A stretch of 15,993 bases of DNA, from positions 1 to 15,993 of the forward strand of contig JACZQQ010000037.1 of NCBI GenBank assembly GCA_022545645.1, in the 5' to 3' direction. Below the pieces are notes generated by a model. That model did no database searches, was not told the origin of the DNA, and saw nothing but the letters and a program-made list of their open reading frames with translations. The DNA comes from Acidobacteriota bacterium. Its GTDB lineage: Bacteria > Acidobacteriota > UBA6911 > RPQK01 > JADFOI01. Both the position numbers and the translations under genes were made by a program. Of the stretch, positions 6,592 to 13,726 are shown one piece after another (the stretch's first letter is position 1; every line of letters starts with the position of its first letter).

Positions 6592-7413
6592 TTTCACCAG
6601 CTGGTCAATTTCCTGCAACTGACTTAAAACGTGCTCCACCTCATCGATTTGCAAGGCATTGGCACCATCACTCAAGGCCTTCTCTGGATGATCATGGACT
6701 TCGATAAACAGGCCATCCGTTCCCACTGCCACTGCTGCCCTTGCCAAATGAGGGATGAACTCGGCCTGGCCGCCGCTCCACCCCCCAGCTCCACCCGGCA
6801 ACTGTACGCTGTGAGTGGCATCAAAAACGACCGGAACCCCCAAGGCTCTCATGACGGGGAGAGCCTTAAAATCCGTCACCAGGTTATTGTAGCCGAAGGA
6901 GACGCCTCGCTCGGTGAGGATGATTCCAGCAGCCCCCGCCGACTGAGCTTTTTCCACAACATGCTGGACATCCCAGGGGGCCAGAAACTGACCTTTCTTG
7001 ATATTGACGATCTTTCCGCTAGCGGCGGCGGCCTGGATTAAGTCGGTTTGCCGGGAGAGAAAGGCCGGAATCTGCAGCATATCCAGAACCTGAGCCGCGG
7101 GTTCGACCTGGTTTACCTCATGGACATCCGAGGTCACGGGTATTTGTAACTCTTGACCCACTTTCTGGAGAATCTCAAGACCCTTCTCCAAACCAGGCCC
7201 CCGATGAGAGTGAACGGACGTACGATTGGCCTTATCGTATGAGGCCTTGAAAATAAAGGGGATCTTGAGGCGGGCAGTGATCTCCTTTAAGCGCCCGGCC
7301 ATTTCCATACAGTGCGACTCGCTCTCAATCACGCAGGGGCCGGAAATCAAGAAGAAAGGGTTGTTACCGCCAAGTTTCCACTGGCCCAGGGCAATAACGG
7401 AGGTTGGTGTCAT
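6547..7413 (-). CDS. kdsA: Kdo-8-phosphate synthase KdsA, metal-dependent type
   Basis: Condenses phosphoenolpyruvate with arabinose-5-phosphate to Kdo-8-phosphate. The 288 residues show FFLISGPCVIESE, FKASYDKANRTS, VTSDVHE, and FDATHSVQLPGG, all family landmarks of the TIM barrel. Cys27 in GPCVIE corresponds to the metal-binding cysteine of the Aquifex-type enzyme; E. coli KdsA has asparagine there. A metal-dependent enzyme is therefore expected. The last 14 residues (275-288, EQQTTDHRPQTTDN) come from the heptamer repeat at 6543-6591 and look like an addition to the normal barrel end. The gap from pyrG is 94 nt and the ribosome site is weak. Confidence 0.96.
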   Translation of the reverse strand: MTPTSVIALGQWKLGGNNPFFLISGPCVIESESHCMEMAGRLKEITARLKIPFIFKASYDKANRTSVHSHRGPGLEKGLEILQKVGQELQIPVTSDVHEVNQVEPAAQVLDMLQIPAFLSRQTDLIQAAAASGKIVNIKKGQFLAPWDVQHVVEKAQSAGAAGIILTERGVSFGYNNLVTDFKALPVMRALGVPVVFDATHSVQLPGGAGGWSGGQAEFIPHLARAAVAVGTDGLFIEVHDHPEKALSDGANALQIDEVEHVLSQLQEIDQLVKEQQTTDHRPQTTDN

Positions 7414-7507
7414 CGATCGTCCAGCTATCAGTTCACGGTCATCGGTAATGGGTTAGGACCCTGGAATGATACCAACAACCCACCCCCAAGATACAATGGA
7501 CGGATAG
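7414..7507. other. Spacer between pyrG and kdsA
   Basis: This 94-nt spacer is the longest gap inside the kds block. I see no clear promoter, strong hairpin or heptamer tract in it. A weak 4-bp stem (GGGT/ACCC) is present. Transcription from pyrG into kdsA probably continues. Confidence 0.4.
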
Positions 7508-9163
7508 CTATTTGGATTCGCTGACCGGACTCTCTTGCAAAGCTGAGGTTTCTTCCTGACCGATTCGTCGCGCTCTATGCTCGGCGGCGGCCTGGATAAA
7601 GCTCACGAAGAGGGGATGAGGCTTGAGCGGTTTGGACTTGAACTCGGGGTGAAACTGACAGGCTAAAAACCAGGGATGATCCGAGATCTCCACGATTTCG
7701 GCAAAGTTCTTGTCCGGGGAGTTTCCAGAAATCTGGAGACCGTAACTGGTGAGAATTTCCTCATATTCCCGATTGAACTCGTAGCGGTGTCGATGACGCT
7801 CGGAAATCTCTGTTTCTCCGTAAATCCGTTGGGCCAGAGAGTCCTTCTCGAGAACACACGGATAAGCTCCCAACCGCATCGTTCCACCCATTTCCCCGAT
7901 ACCCAACAGTTCGCGAAGTTTATAAATGACACGGTGGGAACTGGAAGGATCAAATTCCGAGCTATGGGCATCCAGGGAGCACACGTTACGCGCAAACTCG
8001 ATCACCGCGCACTGCATCCCCAGACAGATTCCTAAATAGGGAACTTTGTTGACGCGAGCATACTCAATGCCTCGAATCATCCCCTTGATCCCGCGGGGAC
8101 CAAATCCGCCCGGCACCAGAATACAGTCCACCTCTTTCAGTTTACCTTCCCAATCTTCGCCCACTAGCCCTTCTGACTCAATCCATTTCAGGTTCACGGC
8201 CAATCGCTGGGGGAGTCCTCCGTGCAGCAGAGCTTCGTTGAGGCTCTTGTAGGAGTCCTCATATTCCACATACTTGCCCACGATTCCAACCGTCACCTCT
8301 CCCACCGGGTTTTTGATGACCTCAACCAAACTCCGCCACTCGGTCAAATCACCCTCACCCTCGGGTAACGCAAGGCGTTTCACAATGATCGAGTCCAAAC
8401 CCTCTTCGCGCAAGACCAGTGGAACTTCATAAATGCTTTCGACATCCTTGGCCGTGATAACCGCTTCGGGATCAACATTGCAAAACAGGGAGATCTTGTC
8501 CTTGATTTCCCGCGGCAACAGGCGATCGGTGCGGCAGAGCAGAATGTCCGCCTGAATACCAATGTCCCGCAGTTCTCTGACAGAGTGCTGTGTGGGCTTG
8601 GTCTTCAGCTCACCCGAAGCCTCCATAAAGGGGACCAGCGTCAGATGAATGAAGAGGGAGTTTTCCTGACCGGCCTCATTGCGCATCTGACGAATCGCTT
8701 CAAGAAAGGGGAGGCTTTCAATATCCCCCACCGTGCCCCCGATTTCCACGATGACCACATCCAGGTGATCACTCAGCTTCTTGATGGTGGCTTTGATTTC
8801 GTTGGTAATGTGGGGAATGACCTGAACCGTCTTGCCCAGATAGTCCCCCCGCCTCTCTTTCTCGATAACGGTTTGATAGATCTTTCCGGTGGTGGAATTG
8901 TTGTCCCGGGTCAAACGCACGTCCATAAACCGCTCATAATGCCCCAAATCCAGGTCAGTCTCGGCACCATCGTCGGTCACAAACACCTCACCATGCTGAA
9001 AAGGACTCATGGTCCCCGGATCTACGTTGATATAGGGATCCAGTTTCAGTACGGTGACTGTGAGACCCCGGGATTCCAGCAGGCATCCTATGGAAGCCGA
9101 AGCCAGGCCCTTACCCAGTGAACTCAACACTCCACCTGTCACGAAAATAAACTTGGTCTGCAT
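7508..9163 (-). CDS. pyrG: CTP synthase PyrG
   Basis: Makes CTP from UTP, ATP and glutamine. The 551 residues consist of an amidoligase domain starting KFIFVTGGVLSSLGKGL, with VEIGGTVGDIES at about 139-150, and a class I glutamine amidotransferase domain. The latter holds PGGFGPRG, the nucleophile Cys380 (YLGICLGMQ) and the His505/Glu507 pair (QFHPEF). The ribosome site GGAGGAG lies just before the ATG, 13 nt after kdsB. CTP is the co-substrate of KdsB, which explains why pyrG sits between kdsB and kdsA in many diderm genomes. Length and motifs are complete. Confidence 0.98.
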   Translation of the reverse strand: MQTKFIFVTGGVLSSLGKGLASASIGCLLESRGLTVTVLKLDPYINVDPGTMSPFQHGEVFVTDDGAETDLDLGHYERFMDVRLTRDNNSTTGKIYQTVIEKERRGDYLGKTVQVIPHITNEIKATIKKLSDHLDVVIVEIGGTVGDIESLPFLEAIRQMRNEAGQENSLFIHLTLVPFMEASGELKTKPTQHSVRELRDIGIQADILLCRTDRLLPREIKDKISLFCNVDPEAVITAKDVESIYEVPLVLREEGLDSIIVKRLALPEGEGDLTEWRSLVEVIKNPVGEVTVGIVGKYVEYEDSYKSLNEALLHGGLPQRLAVNLKWIESEGLVGEDWEGKLKEVDCILVPGGFGPRGIKGMIRGIEYARVNKVPYLGICLGMQCAVIEFARNVCSLDAHSSEFDPSSSHRVIYKLRELLGIGEMGGTMRLGAYPCVLEKDSLAQRIYGETEISERHRHRYEFNREYEEILTSYGLQISGNSPDKNFAEIVEISDHPWFLACQFHPEFKSKPLKPHPLFVSFIQAAAEHRARRIGQEETSALQESPVSESK

Positions 9164-9176
9164 CTACTCCTCCGTG

Positions 9177-9920
9177 TTATCCCCTGTTCGACTCCTTGAG
9201 CTCATTTTCCAACAGAGGTCTGACACGGTCCAGATCCTCGAGAGTATCCACTCCAATGCTGTCCTGGGCGACCTCGACCACCTGTATGGGTATGCCGTTT
9301 TCCAACAACCTGAGCTGTTCCAGGGCCTCAATTTCTTCCAGTTTTGAGGGTCTCAACTTGGACAACATCCCCAAGAACTCCCGACGATACCCATAAATGC
9401 CCAGGTGTTTATAAATGGATCCAGGCTGGTTCCGCAGATAAGGGATGGGGGCACGAGAAAAATAAAGAGCACGACCCTGCTCATTGGTCACAACCTTCAC
9501 GACATTGGGGTTGTTGATCTCCTCCGGGTCGGTGATCTCCACTCGAGCAGTGGTCACCTGAACCCGAGCGTTCCCCTTAAAAGGAGAACAAACCTTCTCG
9601 ATCGTATCGACTGCGATCAGCGGTTCATCCCCTTGAATGTTCACGAAAACATCTCCCTGGATGGCTTCAGCCACCTCGGCCACCCGGTCGAGTCCGCTCA
9701 GGTGATCGGAACGCGTCATCAGAGCCCTTCCCCCAAAATCTTCCACCGTGCGCAGGACCCGTTCATCCTCGGTGGCAACGAGGACCTCGGCCAGGCTCGA
9801 AGCCTGGCTGGCCCGGTCGTATACCCACTGAATCATAGGCCTTCCGGCGATTTCAATGAGAGGTTTTCCAGGGATTCTTGAGGAATTGTAGCGAGCAGGA
9901 ATGACTCCGACGAAGCGCAT
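9177..9920 (-). CDS. kdsB: CMP-Kdo synthetase KdsB
   Basis: Couples Kdo to CMP from CTP, giving the activated sugar for lipid A-core assembly. From ATG 9920 there are 247 residues, the usual KdsB length. The N terminus MRFVGVIPARYNSSRIPGKPL is the typical nucleotide-binding start, with Arg10 and Lys19. NIQGDEP (94-100) is the family motif, and YFSRAPIPYLR and YKHLGIYGYRREFL follow. The frame stays open to 10013, but the extra residues are encoded partly by the AAATCCC repeat and lack homology signs, so I reject that start. No clear Shine-Dalgarno precedes 9920. It heads the kdsB-pyrG-kdsA-kdsD-kdsC series. Confidence 0.95.
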   Translation of the reverse strand: MRFVGVIPARYNSSRIPGKPLIEIAGRPMIQWVYDRASQASSLAEVLVATEDERVLRTVEDFGGRALMTRSDHLSGLDRVAEVAEAIQGDVFVNIQGDEPLIAVDTIEKVCSPFKGNARVQVTTARVEITDPEEINNPNVVKVVTNEQGRALYFSRAPIPYLRNQPGSIYKHLGIYGYRREFLGMLSKLRPSKLEEIEALEQLRLLENGIPIQVVEVAQDSIGVDTLEDLDRVRPLLENELKESNRG

Positions 9921-9950
9921 AGCCAAGCTTACTACAGAAGCGGATGGCGG

Positions 9951-10115
9951 ACAACTGACAGCAGCCGGCAGACCGGCTGAAATTCCAAATCCCAAACTCC
10001 AAATCCCAAACAAATTCCAAATTCAAAACAAATTCGACAACAGACGAGGAAAGGGGGCCAGGGGAAGAAGCCAGGTTCCAACTTTGGGATTTAGGATTTG
10101 GGATTTAGGATTTCC
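9951..10115. repeat. Composite heptanucleotide repeat element, copy 2
   Basis: This lies in the 217-nt spacer between the reductase-like gene and kdsB. It reads ACAACTG, ACAGCAG, CCGGCAG, ACCGGCT (9951-9978), then AAATTCC, AAATCCC, AAACTCC, AAATCCC, a break AAAC, AAATTCC, AAATTCA (9980-10025). A unique stretch of about 55 nt follows, then ACTTTGG, GATTTAG, GATTTGG, GATTTAG, GATTTCC (10081-10115). The A-rich and T-rich blocks are inverted relative to each other and could pair. 9971-9990 matches 3961-3980 of copy 1 with two mismatches. Confidence 0.8.
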
Positions 10116-10137
10116 GCTGACGGTTAACCGTCAGCGG
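10114..10137 (-). terminator. 24-nt perfect palindrome abutting the reductase-like gene's stop codon
   Basis: CCGCTGACGGTT is followed immediately by its exact reverse complement AACCGTCAGCGG. The palindrome ends one base before the TGA stop (- strand, 10138-10140). As RNA it would form a strong stem. It may define the 3' end of the upstream transcript or act as a symmetric protein site. No T-run follows. Confidence 0.45.
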
Positions 10138-11019
10138 TCACACCCACTCATAGGGGAGATCCACGATGGTTCCCGGTTGGTCGATGTCCTCCAGGGAGCG
10201 AAGCGTATCCTTCAGGATTCTCAGCTGGACTGCCTGATCGTTGGACTCTCCCAGGGTAAACCCGAAAGGAAAACCGTAATGAACCGATCGGGGCGTTCCG
10301 ACCGATTCCACCACATCTCGACAGAGGGCGATGCTGACGGTGGCAATGCCGGCTGCTTCAATGGCTCGCTGGATCACCACCATACTCTGGTGGCTCAGAA
10401 CTTCGCCTGGCGTCAGCACAACAAGGTCAACTTGGTCCTGCTTGAGGTGTTCAACGGCATCCTTTACGGAGGGTTCCAGGTCCACCGGGTTGGGCACGTA
10501 GCCCATAAATGAAATGTGTTGAGCGGCGATCTCGCCGATGACGTTCTCTTCCTCCAGTTCTTGCAGTCTTTTCAAGGGGAAAACGACGTTGATATCTTCT
10601 TCGAACCCACTCACATCCAGATAGGGATGGGCAATCCACAACTCGCTGGCGTCTACTGATGCCGGAATCAAGCGAAAGCTGGGATCTCCCTTTTCCCGAA
10701 AATTGAACTGGGACAGCTCCGGGGTGATCTCTCCCGGAGAGATACTGAAAGGCTTCTGGTCCTTGACGTGAACTCCCACCGTGGTCACAAGAGCCACACG
10801 CGCTTCAAACAGGTCCACCTTGAGATCGGTCCAGGGAATCTCCTCATTCTTGACAAACGAATAGTCGGGATGCTGGCTCTGAAACTGCCCGATCCAGTTA
10901 TAGTTCAGTTCAAGCGTCTCCGGACTCTGTTGAAGGGGCCGGTTTACGGGCACCCCCCCTGACTCCTCTACAGTCGGTCGCTTCGAATCCTCAGGCCTCC
11001 GGTCAAATTCTTTGGGCAT
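10138..11019 (-). CDS. Glycine/betaine/sarcosine/D-proline reductase family protein (GrdB/PrdB-like) without catalytic Sec/Cys
   Basis: The 293 residues show the GrdB/PrdB family framework: PWTDLKVDLFEARVALVTTVGVHVK (about 62-86), GDPSFRLIP (111-119), EDINVVFPLKRLQELEEENVIGEIA (141-165), HISFMGY (168-174) and AIEAAGIATVSI (219-230). In redox-active members the segment before HQ carries Sec or Cys (CPLCHQ type). Here it reads TPGEVLSHQS (203-212), with no Cys and no in-frame TGA; the only Cys is at 233. A reductase reaction of the classical kind is therefore unlikely. It lies alone between a MITE-like element and the repeat-rich spacer before kdsB. The start ATG 11019 has no clear ribosome site. 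The family call is good; the function is unknown. Confidence 0.75.
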   Translation of the reverse strand: MPKEFDRRPEDSKRPTVEESGGVPVNRPLQQSPETLELNYNWIGQFQSQHPDYSFVKNEEIPWTDLKVDLFEARVALVTTVGVHVKDQKPFSISPGEITPELSQFNFREKGDPSFRLIPASVDASELWIAHPYLDVSGFEEDINVVFPLKRLQELEEENVIGEIAAQHISFMGYVPNPVDLEPSVKDAVEHLKQDQVDLVVLTPGEVLSHQSMVVIQRAIEAAGIATVSIALCRDVVESVGTPRSVHYGFPFGFTLGESNDQAVQLRILKDTLRSLEDIDQPGTIVDLPYEWV

Positions 11020-11077
11020 CTAGTTGGACGGGTCCATTCTTTCAAACAGTTCCGAGCTTGGAAAGTGATAGTAGGGG

Positions 11078-11290
11078 TAGCCCGCATTTCTCACACTCGA
11101 TCGTAGCGAGGCGGTGGAGATGGCTGTGGATACAAGGCGCGCGGGGGCACCCGCTTGCGGGTCGGCCCCCGCAAACGTACTCTCTGAGTACGTTGAGGAG
11201 GCCGGGGGTACCCGCTTGCGGGTCGCGGCAACGCAGTAGACGCGGCCAGATCCGCCGACGGAGTAGATCGGGTGTGAGAAGTGCGGGCTA
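11078..11290. mobile_element. MITE-like element with 25-nt imperfect terminal inverted repeats
   Basis: The left end (11078-11102, TAGCCCGCATTTCTCACAC...) and right end (11266-11290, ...GTGTGAGAAGTGCGGGCTA) are inverted repeats with two mismatches over 25 nt. The interior is GC-rich and structured. A 22-nt direct repeat with one mismatch occurs at 11143-11164 and 11204-11225, and each copy contains ACCCGCTTGCGGGT, which folds on itself. Between them lies a perfect 9-bp hairpin (11174-11194). There is no transposase gene, so it would be non-autonomous. TA at each outer edge could be a target duplication, but could equally be part of the inverted repeat. Confidence 0.65.
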
Positions 11291-12202
11291 GTGACAGAAA
11301 GTTGTTTCATTGGGACAGGGATTTTCATGTTCGATCTGTATCGTCGCGTGAAGAATTTTGAATTGCTCCCGAGAGACGGCAATGAGCTGTTCCAGGATCC
11401 AACGCCGGCTGTTGTCCTGGACCACCACTGCATGACAAGTCATGGCATGCACACCGGAAGTCAATGTCCAGACATGAAGATCGTGAATGGAGTCCACCCC
11501 CGCAACCTTACAAAGGGCCTGCTTCATTGCCGCCAAATTGACATGGGACGGGGTGCCCTCCAAGAGGACTAAAACGGAATCCTTGACCAGCTTCCAGGCA
11601 CTGTACAGAATGAGAAAACTGACCAGAACACTGATGGCGGGATCGGCCCAATAAGCCTTCCAGAACAATATGACCAGGCTGGCAAGGATGGCACCCAAAG
11701 AGCCCAGGACATCTCCTATCACATGCAGATAAGCTCCTCGAATATTGAGACTGTCGACCTCACATTGGTGCAGGATGCGAGCACAAATCAGGTTCGCCAC
11801 CAGTCCCACAGCTGCAATCACCAGCATCTCCAGACTTTTTATCGCCTCCGGCTGCAGGAAACGCTGGTAGGCTTCGTAAAGGATAAAAAAGGCAATCACC
11901 AACAAAGCCGAACCGTTGATCAGGGCAGCTAAGATCTCCACCCTGAAGTAGCCATAGGTTTTTTCGGAAGTAGCTGGGCGGAGTATGAACCCCACTGCAA
12001 ACAGGCTCAGACTCAATGCAGCGGCATCGGTGAGCATGTGTCCGGCATCGGCCAATAGAGCCAAACTGTTGGTCCACAGGCCGCCCACAAACTCCACCAG
12101 CATAAAGATGGCGGTAATGAGGAGTGCAATGCGCAAGGAGCGCGTTCCCTGGCGGCGCCCCACGGCCAACTCAGCCAGTTCCTCCCTGCCGCCTTGCCCC
12201 AT
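11288..12202 (-). CDS. Cation diffusion facilitator family metal exporter (CzcD/ZitB-like)
   Basis: Inner-membrane metal/proton antiporter, probably exporting zinc or a similar divalent ion. It has 304 residues and six predicted membrane helices. Helix 2 carries ADAGHMLTDA (His55, Asp59) and helix 5 carries HVIGDVLGS (His160, Asp164), the tetrahedral HD-HD site of zinc-type CDF proteins. A cytoplasmic C-terminal domain follows (GVDSIHDLHVWTL ... HAMTCHAVV). The His-rich loop between helices 4 and 5, common in CzcD and ZitB, is absent. ATG 12202 was chosen because GGGAG lies 8 nt upstream and it overlaps the preceding stop as TGATG; a TTG at 12217 is less likely. The TAG stop lies in the end of the MITE-like element. 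Confidence 0.92.
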   Translation of the reverse strand: MGQGGREELAELAVGRRQGTRSLRIALLITAIFMLVEFVGGLWTNSLALLADAGHMLTDAAALSLSLFAVGFILRPATSEKTYGYFRVEILAALINGSALLVIAFFILYEAYQRFLQPEAIKSLEMLVIAAVGLVANLICARILHQCEVDSLNIRGAYLHVIGDVLGSLGAILASLVILFWKAYWADPAISVLVSFLILYSAWKLVKDSVLVLLEGTPSHVNLAAMKQALCKVAGVDSIHDLHVWTLTSGVHAMTCHAVVVQDNSRRWILEQLIAVSREQFKILHATIQIEHENPCPNETTFCH

Positions 12203-13719
12203 CAGTGAATCTCCCAACCCATGGCAGGCGACGGGAAGTCAGTGGATCGATCGTCGCTCAGAAAATGGGACAAACCTTCGAAATATTGAATGGCCGCATG
12301 TCCTAGAACAAAGGTCCAGATTCCCGCAACGGATATGGAAATAAGCTTCCGATATTCGGGATAGCGGCGTCTCAGCCAATGGCTCCCCTCTCGGGCGGCA
12401 ACTCCAGCCGCCAACATGGGCAGCAGCTCTCGGGCTCTTTCCCGGTTCAGGGGATATCCGAAAGTCCGCGCGATCTTCAAGAGCATTCCCGTCTGAATGG
12501 CCGTTATGGGTAAAAAGTCGGCTATGGGAATTCGAATGGCCCCCACGATGGCTCCCGAAAGTGCGGCCTGGCTGACGATTCCATGACCAATACTGCGACG
12601 GAAGTCTGGAAAATTTTGAGTCAGGGAAGAAAGGGTTTTGGGGTCCGTATCCAGAATCGCTTTCAAGAGTTGCTCAATGGTTTCCGGTTGCACCACAGAG
12701 GTCGCAAATACGCTGGTTCCCAAACGCCTGCGGGCCGCCCTGACCGCATCCCGAGGTGTCTGGACCAGATCGATCTTGTTGAGGACAACCAGTACCGGCC
12801 TATTCAAGCTGTTGAGTCTCTCATACATTTCCTTTGTGCTCTTGGAAAGCTCATATCGACCATCCAGAATCAACAGGATGAGGTCGACCTCCTGGAGCTT
12901 CTCAGACAGCGTTTCATCGGGCTTGAAACCCAGATACTCGTCATGAATATCAACCAGGGTAAAGATGGGCTTCGATCCAGCCACTTGTCGTCTGGACAGC
13001 GCAGCAAGGAGTGAGGATTTTCCTGTCTGTCCCGGACCGACAATTGCAATTTGGACCCACTCCTGAGATTGAATGTCCTTCCATTGACTCCGAACCAGCT
13101 CCAGGACCTTTTGCAGATTATCGCCCTGGGGAGGCAAAGAATCGAAGACCTGCTTGAGACGATATCTGGACCCCTCAGGCAACAGGAGGACAATTTGATC
13201 CAGAAAACCCAGCAGCTCAACGGGAGCCGAATCTCGAATATTGGCAAAAATGTCCGGTTCTCTCGGGATTGTCTGCACTGATTTCATTTTACACTGTTGT
13301 GGCCGTTTCCCGTGATCTTCATACACCTCAAAGTCAACATTTTTAAATTCCCTTTTGTCCCAGCGAAAACAGCGGACATCCGGCTCTTCTCCCTGCAGGG
13401 AAACAATCCAGTAACTCACCTCCGGATAGTGAAACTCGGCCACATCACGAGAGGAAGGAAGGCTCCTGGACGTGGGATGAGAATGGTAAATCCCTAGATG
13501 TTCTTTACCACTTCGCCGTAATCCTCTAAAAAATGCAAAGAGTTCCTCAACCGGGATGGAAAATTCACTACGGCTCTGTCTTTGATTCCCGGTTGTTTGT
13601 ATGCCATCGATCGCCCAACCGCTGCCTGATAAGAGCCCACAACACTCCAGTGGGTATTCACGACGAGCATGTTCAACCATCTTCTCCAAAACTTTGCCAT
13701 GGATTCGAACCGTTTTCAC
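12202..13719 (-). CDS. JAMM metalloprotease - GTPase - DUF697 fusion protein
   Basis: There are 505 residues in three parts. Residues 1-125 form a JAMM/MPN (M67-type) zinc protease domain with PLECCG (Glu25) and the complete HxHx7SxxD motif: His79, His81, Ser89, Asp92. Residues about 150-215 are helical. Residues 222-357 form a P-loop GTPase core with GPGQTGKS (228-235) and NKID (314-317). The expected DxxG is not recognisable (LVDIHDEY instead), and the switch region is short. Residues about 375-480 form a DUF697-like hydrophobic region (GAIVGAIRIPIADFLPITAIQTGML) as in YcjF-related proteins, probably membrane-associated. The start is GTG, 7 nt after priA, and the stop overlaps the CDF start. 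Domain calls are firm for JAMM and the P-loop and good for DUF697. The function is unknown. Confidence 0.85.
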   Translation of the reverse strand: MKTVRIHGKVLEKMVEHARREYPLECCGLLSGSGWAIDGIQTTGNQRQSRSEFSIPVEELFAFFRGLRRSGKEHLGIYHSHPTSRSLPSSRDVAEFHYPEVSYWIVSLQGEEPDVRCFRWDKREFKNVDFEVYEDHGKRPQQCKMKSVQTIPREPDIFANIRDSAPVELLGFLDQIVLLLPEGSRYRLKQVFDSLPPQGDNLQKVLELVRSQWKDIQSQEWVQIAIVGPGQTGKSSLLAALSRRQVAGSKPIFTLVDIHDEYLGFKPDETLSEKLQEVDLILLILDGRYELSKSTKEMYERLNSLNRPVLVVLNKIDLVQTPRDAVRAARRRLGTSVFATSVVQPETIEQLLKAILDTDPKTLSSLTQNFPDFRRSIGHGIVSQAALSGAIVGAIRIPIADFLPITAIQTGMLLKIARTFGYPLNRERARELLPMLAAGVAAREGSHWLRRRYPEYRKLISISVAGIWTFVLGHAAIQYFEGLSHFLSDDRSTDFPSPAMGWEIH

Positions 13720-13726
13720 CCTTTCA

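Noticed and set aside
9921..10013. Longer KdsB start giving 278 residues
   Set aside because: The extra residues (MFGIWSLGFGIS...) are read from the AAATCCC repeat; the conserved KdsB N terminus starts at ATG 9920.
9901..10512. 203-residue + strand frame
   Set aside because: It crosses the heptamer repeats and is antisense to the reductase-like gene; there is no recognisable domain.
10138..11019. Selenoprotein with in-frame TGA
   Set aside because: The frame has no internal TGA, and the active-site segment reads GEVLSH.
11020..11433. 137-residue frame on the - strand
   Set aside because: It overlaps the 3' end of the CDF gene in another frame and then runs through the MITE-like element; it has no family features.
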